Below are positions 1 to 11,173 of a stretch of DNA of 64,000 nt, piece by piece; the stretch's first letter is position 1, and every line of letters starts with the position of its first letter. The stretch lies in contig CAJJWN010000007.1 in the NCBI GenBank assembly GCA_905196835.1, forward strand, positions 1 to 64,000. The letters run 5' to 3'. The position numbers and the translations under genes were made by a program. This DNA is from an uncultured Prevotella sp. (GTDB lineage: Bacteria > Bacteroidota > Bacteroidia > Bacteroidales > Bacteroidaceae). A model generated the notes under the pieces. It ran no database searches, had not been told where the DNA came from, and saw only the letters and a program-made list of their open reading frames with translations.

Positions 1-1953
<1,953 letters not shown>

Positions 1954-2060
1954 TAGCTTGGCATACAAGTGGCAAGCAGACAGTAACAAGCAGACAAGCA
2001 GGCAGACGGCAAGGCATATATTGCCTTGTCACTTGCCAACTTGTCACTGCCAACTAATAT

Positions 2061-3497
2061 ATGATGAAGTTCTTAACCACCATTGCCGCCGTGCTTCTTG
2101 GCGGAAGCTTGGCTTGTGCGCAGCAGGAAGACCCTGTCGTGATGAAAATCAACGGCGTGCCGGTAACGCGCTCGGAGTTTGAGTATTCATATAATAAAAA
2201 CAACTCTGACGACGTAATCGACCGCAAGACCGTTGACGAATACGTAGACCTTTTCATCAATTACAAGCTGAAGGTGGCCGCCGCGCTCGACGCGCGTCTT
2301 GACACCCTGTCTTCTTTCAAGCAGGAGTTCGCCCTGTACCGCGACCAGGAGGTGCGCCCCGTTTTTGCCGACAGCGCAGCCATGCTGGCCGAGGCCAAGG
2401 CCGTGTATGCCCGTACCAAGGAGCACATCGGTCCGCGCGGACTTGTCAAGCCTGCACATATATTAATGTATGTGGAGCAGAAAGCCCCTGCCGCCAAGTA
2501 TGAGGAGGCGCGCCAGAGGGCCGACTCTATATATAAGGTGTTGAAGGGCGGAGCCGACTTTGCCGAACTGGCGCGCCGCTACTCGCAAGACCCCGGGTCG
2601 GCGAAGAATGGCGGCGAGCTGCCTTGGATTCAGCCCGGACAGACCCTCAAAGAGTTTGAGGACGCGGCGTATGCCTTGCAGCCAGGCGAGATGAGCGGCG
2701 TAGTGGAGTCGCCTGTGGGCTTCCACATTATCCTGATGAAGGCGCGCAAGCAGCTTGAACCGTTTGATTCGCTCAAGAACAGCATACTCCGCTTTATCGA
2801 GGCAAGGGGGCTTCGCGAGAGCATCGTTGATCGTAAAATCGACGAAATAGTAAAAGCCTCCGGCGGAAAGCTGTCGAAGGAGGATGTAATAAGCCAGAAG
2901 GCGGAAGAACTTTCGGCCAAGGACGCCAGTCTGAAATACCTCCTTCAGGAGTATCATGACGGCCTGCTGCTGTACGAAATCAGCAACCGCACGGTGTGGG
3001 AGAAGGCCGCCAGGGACGAGGCCGGGCTTGAGGCGTATTTCAAGAAGAACAAAAAGCAGTATTACTGGACGCAGCCGAGATATAAGGGCATGGTGTATCA
3101 CGTCAAGCAGAAGGACGACGTGAAGGCCGTGCGCGAGTGTGTGGAAGGCGTGCCGTTCGACAAATGGGCCGACGTGCTGCGCTCCACGTTCAACAATGAT
3201 TCTGTTCTGCGCATACGTGTTGAGAAAGGCATCTTCAAGGAAGGCGACAACGCGTTCATCGACAAGATGGTGTTCAAGAAGGACACTACCGTCACTCCTC
3301 TCAAGGATTTCCCCATCGATGCCGTCTATGGCAAGCTGCTAAAGAAGAAACCCGACAGCTACGAGGATGTGCGCGGACTTGTTACGGCCGACTATCAGGA
3401 AATGCTGGAGAAGCAATGGGTGGCCGATTTGAGGCGGAAATACCCCGTAGAGGTGTACCGCGACGTATTGGAAACAGTAAACAAGCATAGCAAATAA
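2061..3497 (+). CDS. Parvulin-type peptidyl-prolyl isomerase (PpiC/SurA-like), first of pair
   Basis: Predicted periplasmic foldase acting on outer-membrane protein precursors. The 478-residue product begins with a cleavable signal peptide (hydrophobic core LTTIAAVLLGGSLACA, then QQ). A parvulin domain spans about residues 130-225, with PAHILMYV, the ADFAELARRYSQDP helix, GGELPW and GFHIILM, all hallmarks of PpiC domains. The C-terminal 250 residues are helical and charged and show no second clear parvulin domain. The stop is five bases from the next foldase gene, so the two form an operon with the OstA-like gene behind them, pointing to outer-membrane assembly. The natural substrate is not visible from the sequence. 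Confidence 0.88.
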   Translation: MMKFLTTIAAVLLGGSLACAQQEDPVVMKINGVPVTRSEFEYSYNKNNSDDVIDRKTVDEYVDLFINYKLKVAAALDARLDTLSSFKQEFALYRDQEVRPVFADSAAMLAEAKAVYARTKEHIGPRGLVKPAHILMYVEQKAPAAKYEEARQRADSIYKVLKGGADFAELARRYSQDPGSAKNGGELPWIQPGQTLKEFEDAAYALQPGEMSGVVESPVGFHIILMKARKQLEPFDSLKNSILRFIEARGLRESIVDRKIDEIVKASGGKLSKEDVISQKAEELSAKDASLKYLLQEYHDGLLLYEISNRTVWEKAARDEAGLEAYFKKNKKQYYWTQPRYKGMVYHVKQKDDVKAVRECVEGVPFDKWADVLRSTFNNDSVLRIRVEKGIFKEGDNAFIDKMVFKKDTTVTPLKDFPIDAVYGKLLKKKPDSYEDVRGLVTADYQEMLEKQWVADLRRKYPVEVYRDVLETVNKHSK

Positions 3498-3501
3498 ATA
3501 T

Positions 3502-4947
3502 ATGAAGATAACAGGCAAAACGGCCTTATGGCTCACAGCGTCGGTCTTTTTCATAGCCGGTGCGGGCGCAACTACGGTCAATGGCGGAGAAGGTGACGGC
3601 GTTACGGCATCTGCCAAGGTTGATTCTGTCAATGCGGAACCCAATCCCGCCAGTGTGGTTGACGAGGTGATATGGGTCGTAGGAGACGAGGCAATCCTGC
3701 TTTCCGATGTCGAGAACGTCAAGATGCAGAGCGAACAGGAAGGCATGAAGTGGGACGGTAACCCCGATTGCATGATACCCGAGCAGCTGGCGGTGCAAAA
3801 GTTGTTCCTGCACCAGGCGGCAATCGACTCTGTGGAGGTGACCGAATCTGACGTTGCACGCAGCGTGGAGCAGCAGATTAACTTCTGGATTCAGACGGCG
3901 GGAGGCAAGGAAAAGCTTGAGGAATACAAGAACATGAGCCTCTCCGAGCTGCGCCAGACGCTGCACGATGACTTCCGTGACAGGCTGATGATTGACCGCG
4001 AGCGCGAGCAGCTGGTGCAAGACATCACCGTGTCGCCGGCCGATGTGCGCCGTTATTTCAGCGCTTTGCCCGAAGACAGCCTGCCAATCATTCCGACGGA
4101 GGTGGAAGTTCAAATCATAACACGTGAGCCGAAGGTGGACCAGAAGGAGGAGGACCGCGTGAAAAACGAGCTTCGCGAGTACACGGAGCGTGTAACCAAG
4201 GGTGAAACTTCGTTTGCAACGCTGGCCCGTCTTTACTCGGAAGACCCGGGAACGGCGCGCCAGGGCGGCGAGTTTCAGGACTATGTGGGGCGTGGAATGC
4301 TTGACCCTACGTTTGCGAGTGTGGCGTTCAACCTGACCGACCCCAAGAAGATATCCAAGATTGTGGAGACGGAGTTCGGCTTCCACATCATACAGCTCAT
4401 CGACAAACGCGGCGATAAAATCAAGGTAAGGCACATCCTGCTCAAGCCTAAGGTTACACAGGAGGAGATAGACCAAGCCAAGTTGCAGCTTGACTCCATT
4501 GCAGACAACATCCGTTCGGGCAAGTTCTCGTTCGAAGAGGCGGCTTCTTTCCTGTCTGACGACAAGGACACGCGCAACAACAACGGTCTGATGGCAAACA
4601 TGGGCGACGACGGGCGCATGACGAGTCGCTTCCAGATGCGCAACCTTCCGTCCGAGATAGCGCGCGTGGTAGATACGCTCAAGGTTGGCGAAGTGTCTGC
4701 TCCGTTCCAGATGATTAGTGAGAAGAACGGCAAGACGCTGTGCGCCGTGGTGAAATTGAAGAACCGTGTGGAGACGCACCGCGCCACCATCACCGAGGAT
4801 TTCCAGGCAATGAAGAACATCGTCCTTGCCAAACGCAAGGAGGAATTTATCGACAAGTGGATTAGGGACAAGATAAAGACGACGTACGTCCGCATCAACG
4901 ACCGTTACAAGAGTTGCGATTTCAAATACGAAGGTTGGGTCAAATGA
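3502..4947 (+). CDS. Parvulin-type peptidyl-prolyl isomerase (SurA-like), two domains
   Basis: Second periplasmic foldase of the pair, 481 residues, with an N-terminal signal peptide (hydrophobic stretch ALWLTASVFFIAGAGA). A SurA-type N-terminal helical region (about 50-190, beginning VDEVIWVVGDEAILLSDV) precedes two parvulin-like domains. The first, about 195-290, carries FATLARLYSEDPGTARQGGEF and GFHIIQLID. The second, about 300-400, begins KVRHILLKPKV. This layout matches SurA, which escorts beta-barrel proteins through the periplasm. The stop codon overlaps the start of the next gene (ATGA), implying translational coupling to the OstA-like protein. The surA symbol is withheld because two paralogues sit side by side. 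Confidence 0.88.
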   Translation: MKITGKTALWLTASVFFIAGAGATTVNGGEGDGVTASAKVDSVNAEPNPASVVDEVIWVVGDEAILLSDVENVKMQSEQEGMKWDGNPDCMIPEQLAVQKLFLHQAAIDSVEVTESDVARSVEQQINFWIQTAGGKEKLEEYKNMSLSELRQTLHDDFRDRLMIDREREQLVQDITVSPADVRRYFSALPEDSLPIIPTEVEVQIITREPKVDQKEEDRVKNELREYTERVTKGETSFATLARLYSEDPGTARQGGEFQDYVGRGMLDPTFASVAFNLTDPKKISKIVETEFGFHIIQLIDKRGDKIKVRHILLKPKVTQEEIDQAKLQLDSIADNIRSGKFSFEEAASFLSDDKDTRNNNGLMANMGDDGRMTSRFQMRNLPSEIARVVDTLKVGEVSAPFQMISEKNGKTLCAVVKLKNRVETHRATITEDFQAMKNIVLAKRKEEFIDKWIRDKIKTTYVRINDRYKSCDFKYEGWVK

Positions 4948-6722
4948 CTACAAACGAGAAAATAAAGGCTTTGTTCCGAGGGCACAGGGTACTGATTTTG
5001 GCAGTCCTGTGCCTTTTTGGACTTGGGTTGGTGCAGTCGCGCCAAGCACCAAAGAAGAAGGCGCGGCCAAAGACCAACGAGCGTGTTTATCTCATTCACG
5101 CCGACCGTCTGCGCTTCGACCAGTTCGGCCCCGTGCCCGGTGCGCAGGTGCTCAACGGCAACGTAGCCTTCCGTCATCAGGGGGCGAAGCTGTATTGCGA
5201 CAGCGCTTACTTCTATCAGGAAAGCAATTCGTTCCGCGCCTTCGGGCATGTTAGGATGTATCAGGGCGACACTTTGTCGCTGTTCAGCGACTATGCGTAT
5301 TACGACGGCAACGACCAGATGGCCGAGGCGCGCTACAACGTGGTGCTGACCCACCGCAAGACCAAGCTCTATACCGACAGCCTTAACTACGACCGCCTGT
5401 ATGGCATAGGCTATTTTTTCGAGGGCGGCAAGATGATAGACAAGGACAACGTGCTCGTTTCGGACTGGGGAGAGTACGATACGGAGACGCGTGAGGCCGT
5501 GTTCAACTATTCGGTGAACCTGAAAAATCCGCAGTTCGTGCTTGAAACCGACACCCTGCACTACGACACGCGTACGTCGTTGGCGCACATCGTGGGGCCG
5601 TCGAAAATCACGTCGGGCGCAAGCGTCATCCACACGGCGCAGGGATATTACGACACCGACAAGGATTTTGCCCGCCTGTATGGCCGCTCCACGCTTGAGA
5701 ACAACGGCAAGACGCTGACCGCCGACAGCCTGTTCAACGACGACAAGACCAAGATAAGCGAGGGCTTTGGCAACGTGGTGTACAACGATACGGTGAACAA
5801 GAACGCCATGACGAGCAACTACTTCTGGTACAACGACAGCACGGGCTACGCCTTCGCTACCGACAGTGCCGTGATGAAGGACTACTCGCAGGGCGACACG
5901 CTCTTTGTACATTCGGACACGATGAAGGTGTACACGTTCAACATCGACACCGACTCGGTCTACCGCAAGGCGCATTGCTATTACAAGGTGAGGGCGTTCC
6001 GCACCGACGTGCAGGCCGTGTGCGACTCGCTGGTGTACAACACCAAGGACTCGTGCATGACAATGTACAAGGACCCGATTACCTGGAACGCCAACCGTCA
6101 GCTGCTGGGCGAGGTAATCGAGGTGTTCTTAAAAGACTCGACCATCGACCACGCGCACGTCATAAACCAGGCTCTGTCGGCCGAGATGCTGCGCGACAGC
6201 CTGAAGTTCAACCAGGTGTCGTCGCGCGAGATGTTTGGTTTCTTCGAGGACGGGGCCATCCGCATGACCGAGGCCGTGGGCAACGTGCAGGCCATCTACT
6301 ACATGCAGGACGACCGCGACAGCTCTTTCACCAACATGGGCTACATCGAGACTGACACCATGCGCATGTTTATGAAGGACCGTAAGCTGCAAAAGATATG
6401 GACGTGCAAACAGACGGGCAGGATGTACCCGATAACGCAAATCCCGCCCGACAAGAAGGAATTGCCCTCGTTCGTATGGTTTGACTACATCCGTCCGCGC
6501 GACAAATACGACATATTCAACTGGCGCGGCAAGGCCAAGGGTACCGAGCTGCGCAACATAGAGCGGCGTGCCGCCCCGTTGCAGTTCATCGGAAAGGGCG
6601 GCAAAGTGTCTGACGGAGAGCCTGCCGCAGTCCCCGCCACGCCGCCTGAGCAGACGCCCGTACAGGAAAAGGCCGCCGCGGCGCAACCGCCTGAGACGGT
6701 CGCTGAACCGGTGGAGGACTGA
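4944..6722 (+). CDS. OstA/LptA-like outer-membrane LPS-transport-related protein
   Basis: A large exported protein with the OstA fold: repeated short beta-strands such as LYCDSAYFY, FRAFGHVRMYQGDTL and LYTDSLNYD, typical of the LptA/LptD N-terminal domain that bridges the periplasm and carries LPS. The ATG at 4944 overlaps the previous stop and gives 592 residues. An upstream in-frame start at 4914 would add ten residues inside the previous gene and is less likely. A signal anchor (VLILAVLCLFGLGLVQS) follows the start. The repeats run to about residue 440, and the tail is rich in Pro, Ala and Glu. Operon position behind two SurA-like foldases supports an envelope-assembly role. The actual partner is not shown by the sequence. 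Confidence 0.82.
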   Translation: MTTNEKIKALFRGHRVLILAVLCLFGLGLVQSRQAPKKKARPKTNERVYLIHADRLRFDQFGPVPGAQVLNGNVAFRHQGAKLYCDSAYFYQESNSFRAFGHVRMYQGDTLSLFSDYAYYDGNDQMAEARYNVVLTHRKTKLYTDSLNYDRLYGIGYFFEGGKMIDKDNVLVSDWGEYDTETREAVFNYSVNLKNPQFVLETDTLHYDTRTSLAHIVGPSKITSGASVIHTAQGYYDTDKDFARLYGRSTLENNGKTLTADSLFNDDKTKISEGFGNVVYNDTVNKNAMTSNYFWYNDSTGYAFATDSAVMKDYSQGDTLFVHSDTMKVYTFNIDTDSVYRKAHCYYKVRAFRTDVQAVCDSLVYNTKDSCMTMYKDPITWNANRQLLGEVIEVFLKDSTIDHAHVINQALSAEMLRDSLKFNQVSSREMFGFFEDGAIRMTEAVGNVQAIYYMQDDRDSSFTNMGYIETDTMRMFMKDRKLQKIWTCKQTGRMYPITQIPPDKKELPSFVWFDYIRPRDKYDIFNWRGKAKGTELRNIERRAAPLQFIGKGGKVSDGEPAAVPATPPEQTPVQEKAAAAQPPETVAEPVED

Positions 6723-6725
6723 CGC

Positions 6726-7019
6726 ATGGGACTGTTCAGCCAGCGCAAGCCGCGCCGCTTCGAGCACAGATATATGTTCGTTGACGAGCGCAAGGACAAG
6801 CTCAAGGCCGTGGAGGAGCGCGCCAAGGCCGGGCTTGGCATGGGCGGCTCTGCTCCGCAGGGGCACGAGCGGCTGCGCGGCACGTTCCTCGCAGCCACGC
6901 GCCACGCCTCGCGCCGACGCGAACGCCGACTGGCCGGGGGCTTGGTGCTTACGTACGGAGCCATCCTCGTGCTGCTCGTAGTGCTCATTGCGGTGTGGAA
7001 GATGCTGCTCTCCATGTAG
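6726..7019 (+). CDS. Small membrane protein of unknown function
   Basis: 97 residues, starting four bases after the OstA-like stop, so almost certainly co-transcribed with it. The first 70 residues are very basic and charged (many Arg, Lys and Glu, including RRRERR). A single hydrophobic segment (about 74-94, LVLTYGAILVLLVVLIAVW) ends the protein. The positive charge on the N-terminal side predicts a cytoplasmic N-terminus with one C-terminal anchor. Similar short tail-anchored proteins occur between the foldase/OstA genes and mutL in Bacteroidales; this is recollection, not a search. I assign no function. Confidence 0.7.
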   Translation: MGLFSQRKPRRFEHRYMFVDERKDKLKAVEERAKAGLGMGGSAPQGHERLRGTFLAATRHASRRRERRLAGGLVLTYGAILVLLVVLIAVWKMLLSM

Positions 7020-7127
7020 CGGCAGACGGTATTCCGTGTGACAATGTGAGGTTGACAAATTGTCTGTCAGCCATAGATTTTTATCCAATCCTTAACTTAT
7101 TGAAAACCAATATGTTGCGAAACACTG

Positions 7128-7217
7128 TGCAAAAGGCCGTCTTTCGCGTTGCAAAAGGTGGCCTTTCGCCGTGTAAAAGGCGGCCTTTCGCACGGCGTTT
7201 TGCCGCCTTTCGCAGAG
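7128..7217. repeat. AAAAGGCCGTCTTTCGC repeat block
   Basis: Three to four imperfect copies of a 17-bp self-complementary unit (AAAAGGCCGTCTTTCGC, CAAAAGGTGGCCTTTCGC, AAAAGGCGGCCTTTCGC) fill the 260-bp gap before mutL. The same unit recurs at six other intergenic sites in this window. A TTGAAAACCAA motif precedes the block at about 7100. Confidence 0.85.
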
Positions 7218-7278
7218 CCGCATGTCGGCGGCACGGTTTTTGCAAAGCACATTTACAGTTTGAATACATTATAATACG

Positions 7279-9129
7279 ATGAGCGACATTATACAACTGC
7301 TGCCCGATTCGGTGGCAAACCAAATAGCCGCAGGCGAGGTAATCCAACGTCCCGCGTCGGTAATCAAGGAGCTGGTGGAGAACTCCATCGACGCCGGAGC
7401 AAAGACGGTGAACGTGCTCGTGACCGATGCCGGGCGCACGTCAATACAGGTGATTGACGACGGTTGCGGCATGTCGGAGACCGACGCGCGCATGTCGTTC
7501 GAGCGTCACGCCACGTCCAAAATCCGCAAGGCCGACGACCTGTTCGCCCTGCACACGATGGGCTTCCGCGGCGAAGCCCTTGCCTCCATAGCCGCTGTGG
7601 CGCAGGTGGAGCTGCGCACGCGCGCCAAGGGCGACGACATAGGCACGCACTTGTCTGTCGCCGGGTCGAAGGTAGTAGGGCAGGAGCCCGTGTCGTGCCC
7701 CGTGGGCAGCAATTTCTCGGTTGAAAACCTGTTCTACAACGTGCCGGCGCGGAGGAAGTTCCTGAAGTCTAACTCTACCGAGCTGAACAACATCCTCGCC
7801 GCCTTCGAGCGCATCGCGCTGGTATATCCCGGCGTCAACTTCACCTTCCATAGCAACGGCGTGGAGACTTTTAACCTGAAAAGCGGCAACCTGCGCCAGC
7901 GCATCGTTGACATCTTCGGCAAGAAACTCAATGCCGACCTGCTGCCCGTAGGCGTAGAGACCACCATATGCAACATCACCGGCTTCGTAGGCAAACCCGA
8001 GTCGGCGCGCAAGAAGGGCGCCCACCAGTATTTCTTCGTCAACGGGCGGTACATGAAGCACCCGTATTTCCACAAGGCCGTGATGACCGCCTACGAGCGC
8101 ATCGTGCCACAAGGGGAGCAAGTGCCGTACTTCCTGTACTTTGAAATCAACCCCGAAGACATCGACGTGAACATCCATCCAACGAAGACCGAGATAAAGT
8201 TTGAGAACGAACAGACCGTATGGCAGGTGCTCCTGGCTGCCGTCAAGGACACCATAGGGCGGTTTAACGACGTGCCGTCAATCGACTTCGACACCGAGGG
8301 CAAGCCCGATATTCCCGTCTTCGACCCCGGGCACACCTTCCCGTCGGCACCGAAGGTAGACTACAATCCGGCCTACAACCCATTCAAAAGCACGCCGTCA
8401 TACGTGCCGAAAGACCACGGCGACACGGCGCCCGGCGGCTGGGAACAGCTGTACGGCGCGGCCTTGGAGCGTGAGGACGACGGCCTGCCCGATGCGCCCG
8501 AGGCCGGTGGCGGACTGTTCGGGACGGCCGTCGGCGCGGACGAAAGCTCCGATGTGGCCGAAGAAAAGTCGCCCGCCCACTACCAGTACAAGGGCAAGTA
8601 CATCATGACGGCGGTAAAGTCGGGCCTTATGATGATAGACCAGCACCGCGCGCACATGCGCATACTGTATGACAAATACATGGCCCAGATGGACGGACGG
8701 GGCGGAGCTTCGCAACAGATGCTGTTCCCCGAGATGGTTACATTCACCCCGTCGGAGGACGTTCTGCTGCAAAAGATGCGCCAAGACCTCGACAGCCTCG
8801 GCTTCGACCTTGCCCCGCTGGGCGGCGGCAGCTACTCGGTCAACGGCGTGCCGGCCGGCCTTGACGGCGTGGATTTCGTCAAGATGCTCAAGAATATGGT
8901 AGCTGAATACGCCGAGACGGGGGCCTCCGCCGCCGACGGAGTGCGCCGCCTGCTGGCCCTGCAGCTTGCGCGCGGGGCGGCAATCCCCTACGGCCAGGTG
9001 CTCAACAACGCCGAGATGGAGAACGTTGTGAACGAACTGTTTACATGCTCCAACGTCAACTACGCCCCTGACGGCAAACCCGTGGTGGCCATGTTGAAAC
9101 AACAGGATATCGAGAGGCTGTTTGGTTGA
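7279..9129 (+). CDS. mutL: DNA mismatch repair protein MutL
   Basis: Mismatch-repair matchmaker that couples MutS to downstream repair steps. The 616-residue product has the GHKL ATPase at its N-terminus: [20 protein letters not shown], the ATP lid DDGCGM, and [13 protein letters not shown]. Transducer residues such as [10 protein letters not shown] follow. After a low-complexity linker (about 345-435) comes the dimerisation domain. Where endonuclease-type MutL carries DQHA(X)2E(X)4E, this protein has [14 protein letters not shown] (from residue 454), which keeps the Asp and His but lacks both Glu. Nicking activity is therefore uncertain. The ATG at 7279 begins [21 protein letters not shown], the normal family N-terminus. 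Confidence 0.97.
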   Translation: MSDIIQLLPDSVANQIAAGEVIQRPASVIKELVENSIDAGAKTVNVLVTDAGRTSIQVIDDGCGMSETDARMSFERHATSKIRKADDLFALHTMGFRGEALASIAAVAQVELRTRAKGDDIGTHLSVAGSKVVGQEPVSCPVGSNFSVENLFYNVPARRKFLKSNSTELNNILAAFERIALVYPGVNFTFHSNGVETFNLKSGNLRQRIVDIFGKKLNADLLPVGVETTICNITGFVGKPESARKKGAHQYFFVNGRYMKHPYFHKAVMTAYERIVPQGEQVPYFLYFEINPEDIDVNIHPTKTEIKFENEQTVWQVLLAAVKDTIGRFNDVPSIDFDTEGKPDIPVFDPGHTFPSAPKVDYNPAYNPFKSTPSYVPKDHGDTAPGGWEQLYGAALEREDDGLPDAPEAGGGLFGTAVGADESSDVAEEKSPAHYQYKGKYIMTAVKSGLMMIDQHRAHMRILYDKYMAQMDGRGGASQQMLFPEMVTFTPSEDVLLQKMRQDLDSLGFDLAPLGGGSYSVNGVPAGLDGVDFVKMLKNMVAEYAETGASAADGVRRLLALQLARGAAIPYGQVLNNAEMENVVNELFTCSNVNYAPDGKPVVAMLKQQDIERLFG

Positions 9130-9153
9130 AATGTCCTTAGAAGTGGCATTTTG
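9129..9153 (+). terminator. Weak terminator after mutL
   Basis: A seven-pair hairpin (AAATGTC with GGCATTT, one G-T pair) is followed by TTTTG directly after the mutL stop. The stem is short, so this is tentative. Confidence 0.35.
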
Positions 9154-9198
9154 TTCGGTAAAAGCATGGGGAAATGTAAAATAAATTCGGAAAAAGCG

Positions 9199-9228
9199 TT
9201 GATTGTTAAGAATTTATTACTATCTTTG
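9199..9228 (+). promoter_or_regulatory. Promoter of the OmpA-family gene
   Basis: TTG (9199-9201), a 19-base spacer and TATCTTTG (9221-9228) match the Bacteroidetes sigma-ABfr consensus closely. The predicted leader is about 60 bases, ending at the ATG at 9296. Confidence 0.8.
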
Positions 9229-9295
9229 CAATGTAGAGCCTCCATAGAGAGGAGTCTCGGTTAAATGTTTTATTGATTGTTTAATATTAAGAGTT

Positions 9296-10438
9296 ATGAA
9301 GAAATTATTTATCGCATTGATTTTTGCGTGTGTCTCTGTGACCGGAATGGCACAGAACGCAGACATTACGGAGAAGTACAGCGTTGCGACTAACTCGTTT
9401 TGGAGCAACTGGTTCATCCAGGCCGGCGTAACATGGGACGCATGGTACGGCAACTACGAGGATGGCATGGGCCTCTCCAAGAGTCCGTTCAAGAAGTTCC
9501 GCTCAAATCCCGGAATTTCAATCGGCATCGGTAAGTGGTTCACTCCCGGCCTTGGACTTCGCACAAAGGTGCAAGGCATATGGGGAAAGTCTGTATGGGA
9601 CGGTGACGACAATGGCAACCTCAACCGCTACTGGATGGTCAACGAGCAGGTGCTCTTCAATCTGAGCAACCTCTTCTGCGGCTACAATGAGGACCGTGTG
9701 TGGAACTTCATCCCGTTCTTCGGTGCCGGACTGGCGCGCTCTTGTACCTACAACAGGTACGCAATGGGGCTCAGCGTAGGTATCTTGAACGAGTTTTGGG
9801 TAAACAAGCGTCTCGCCATCAACTTTGAAATAGGATGGAACCGCTACGAGAGCGACATCTGCGGAATGCCCGCAGAGATGGGCTCCGGCATCATGAACCA
9901 CCCCAACCATGCGTATGCAGAGGTAGGTATCACGGTAAACCTTGGCAAGAGAACATGGAACAAGGTGCCCGATGTTGACGCTATCAAGGCTCTGTCGCAG
10001 TCGCAAATCGACGCCCTCAACGCCCAGCTGGCTGACGAGAAGGCTGAGAACGAGCGCCTGAAGAACGAGCTTGCAAACAAGAAGACCGAGCCTGTGGTTA
10101 AGGTTGAGAAAGAATATGTCACCACTCCGGTATCTGTATTCTTCAACCTCAACAAGTCGGCTATTGCTTCCAAGAAAGACCTTGTGAACGTGAAGAACCT
10201 CGCCGACTATTCGAAGGACAACAACGCTAAGCTCGTTGTCACAGGTTATGCGGACAGCGCGACAGGTCCTGCCGACTACAACCGCGCACTTTCGCAGAAG
10301 CGTGCAGAGCGTGTTGCTGACGAACTCGTGAAGATGGGTGTTAAGAAAGAGAACATCCAGATTGTAGCTAAGGGTGGAGTTGACACTCTCGTGCCGCCTT
10401 CTTACAACCGCCGCGCTACTGTCGAGATTGCAAAGTAA
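9296..10438 (+). CDS. OmpA-family outer-membrane protein
   Basis: Abundant outer-membrane protein with a peptidoglycan-binding tail. 380 residues: signal peptide (LFIALIFACVSVTGMAQ), an eight-strand-type barrel rich in aromatic residues (about 25-225), a coiled linker (about 235-265, ALNAQLADEKAENERLKNEL) and a C-terminal OmpA domain (about 275-380). The domain starts SVFFNLNKSAIASKKDL and includes LVVTGYADS and NRALSQKRAERVADEL. A strong promoter precedes it and a strong terminator follows, so it is a single-gene unit, probably highly expressed. A paralogue lies at 22,431. Confidence 0.93.
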   Translation: MKKLFIALIFACVSVTGMAQNADITEKYSVATNSFWSNWFIQAGVTWDAWYGNYEDGMGLSKSPFKKFRSNPGISIGIGKWFTPGLGLRTKVQGIWGKSVWDGDDNGNLNRYWMVNEQVLFNLSNLFCGYNEDRVWNFIPFFGAGLARSCTYNRYAMGLSVGILNEFWVNKRLAINFEIGWNRYESDICGMPAEMGSGIMNHPNHAYAEVGITVNLGKRTWNKVPDVDAIKALSQSQIDALNAQLADEKAENERLKNELANKKTEPVVKVEKEYVTTPVSVFFNLNKSAIASKKDLVNVKNLADYSKDNNAKLVVTGYADSATGPADYNRALSQKRAERVADELVKMGVKKENIQIVAKGGVDTLVPPSYNRRATVEIAK

Positions 10439-10464
10439 CGGCTTCTTAACGTACAATACACAAG

Positions 10465-10497
10465 GATGCTCCGCCGTTGGCGGGGCATCTTTTTTTG
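10465..10497 (+). terminator. Rho-independent terminator of the OmpA gene
   Basis: An 11-pair hairpin with one G-T pair (GATGCTCCGCC, loop GTT, GGCGGGGCATC) is followed by eight T residues, 27 bases after the stop codon. Confidence 0.92.
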
Positions 10498-10591
10498 TTT
10501 TTGCCTATCGCTTGTTTTGCAGTAGATTGCTATCCTTTTGGCTGCCGTTTGCCGTCTTTTTTATACTTTTCTTCAAAAAAGCTGCCGAAAA

Positions 10592-10623
10592 TTTGGCAGT
10601 TTCACAAAAAAGACATACTTTTG
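10592..10623 (+). promoter_or_regulatory. Promoter of the first tRNA-Val
   Basis: TTTG (10592-10595) and TACTTTTG (10616-10623), spaced by 20 bases. The predicted start lies about 15 bases before the tRNA. Confidence 0.75.
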
Positions 10624-10643
10624 CACACGCTTACGACAAGTAA

Positions 10644-10718
10644 GGGCGCTTAGCTCAGCTGGTTTAGAGCATCTGCCTTACAAGCAGAGGGTCGGGGGTT
10701 CGAATCCCTCAGCGCCCA
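10644..10718 (+). tRNA. tRNA-Val (anticodon TAC)
   Basis: A 75-base cloverleaf. The acceptor arms are GGGCGCT and AGCGCCC with discriminator A, followed by the D-arm GCTCAGCTGGTTTAGAGC. The anticodon stem TCTGC/GCAGA encloses loop CTTACAA, giving anticodon TAC for GTA codons. The T-arm is GGGGGTTCGAATCCC, and CCA is not encoded. An identical copy lies at 10903-10977 on the other strand. A hairpin with a T-run follows immediately at 10726. Confidence 0.97.
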
Positions 10719-10725
10719 CGATGAC

Positions 10726-10757
10726 ATCCCGTTGCACTCTGTGTGACGGGATTTTTT
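10726..10757 (+). terminator. Terminator of the first tRNA-Val
   Basis: ATCCCGT pairs with ACGGGAT around a 13-base loop and is followed by six T residues, eight bases after the tRNA end. Confidence 0.8.
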
Positions 10758-10856
10758 GTGTCCGTAGGCCATGTATTGCTGCCGGGTTGGCGGCGTATTC
10801 CAGTACGTCGGAGCATGAACTGTTGTATGCTTGGAAAAAACTGCCGTATGGTTGGG

Positions 10857-10898
10857 GTAAAAAAGAAATCCCAACCGCCTCTTGAGGTGATTGGGATT
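10857..10898 (-). terminator. Terminator of the second tRNA-Val (minus strand)
   Basis: On the minus strand AATCCCAA (from 10898) pairs with TTGGGATT (to 10867), then TCTTTTTT follows. It starts about five bases after the tRNA end. Confidence 0.8.
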
Positions 10899-10902
10899 GT
10901 TG

Positions 10903-10977
10903 TGGGCGCTGAGGGATTCGAACCCCCGACCCTCTGCTTGTAAGGCAGATGCTCTAAACCAGCTGAGCTAAGCGCCC
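10903..10977 (-). tRNA. tRNA-Val (anticodon TAC), inverted identical copy
   Basis: The sequence is identical to the plus-strand tRNA at 10644-10718, read on the minus strand. It has the same GGGCGCT acceptor, TAC anticodon and T-arm. The 24-base leader TTTGCACACGCTTACGACAAGTAA is also shared, so the two genes form a convergent inverted pair of about 100 identical bases separated by 184 bases. Each copy has its own promoter and its own terminator, and those flanks differ in sequence. Confidence 0.97.
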
Positions 10978-10997
10978 TTACTTGTCGTAAGCGTGTG

Positions 10998-11028
10998 CAA
11001 AGATACGGCAATTTTTCGTTCCTGCAAA
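10998..11028 (-). promoter_or_regulatory. Promoter of the second tRNA-Val
   Basis: On the minus strand TTTG (11025-11028), 19 bases, then TATCTTTG (10998-11005). The segment 10997-11006 also fits the CTnDOT target core GTANNTTTGC on this strand. Confidence 0.75.
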
Positions 11029-11173
11029 ATTTTACGGACTTTTTTTCGTGTTTTCTTTAAAAATAGTGCGGTTTTGTATGTTTTGCACGCTAAAAAGCGG
11101 CTTCCCGGTGTGTGGAAGGCCGCTTTTTGGCGTGCGTCTTGTGCTTGACATTGGCATGACGGGCCGTGAAGTG

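Noticed and set aside
10644-10977. tRNA-Val pair as an element attachment site
   Set aside because: No integrase or partial tRNA duplicate is adjacent; both copies are complete.
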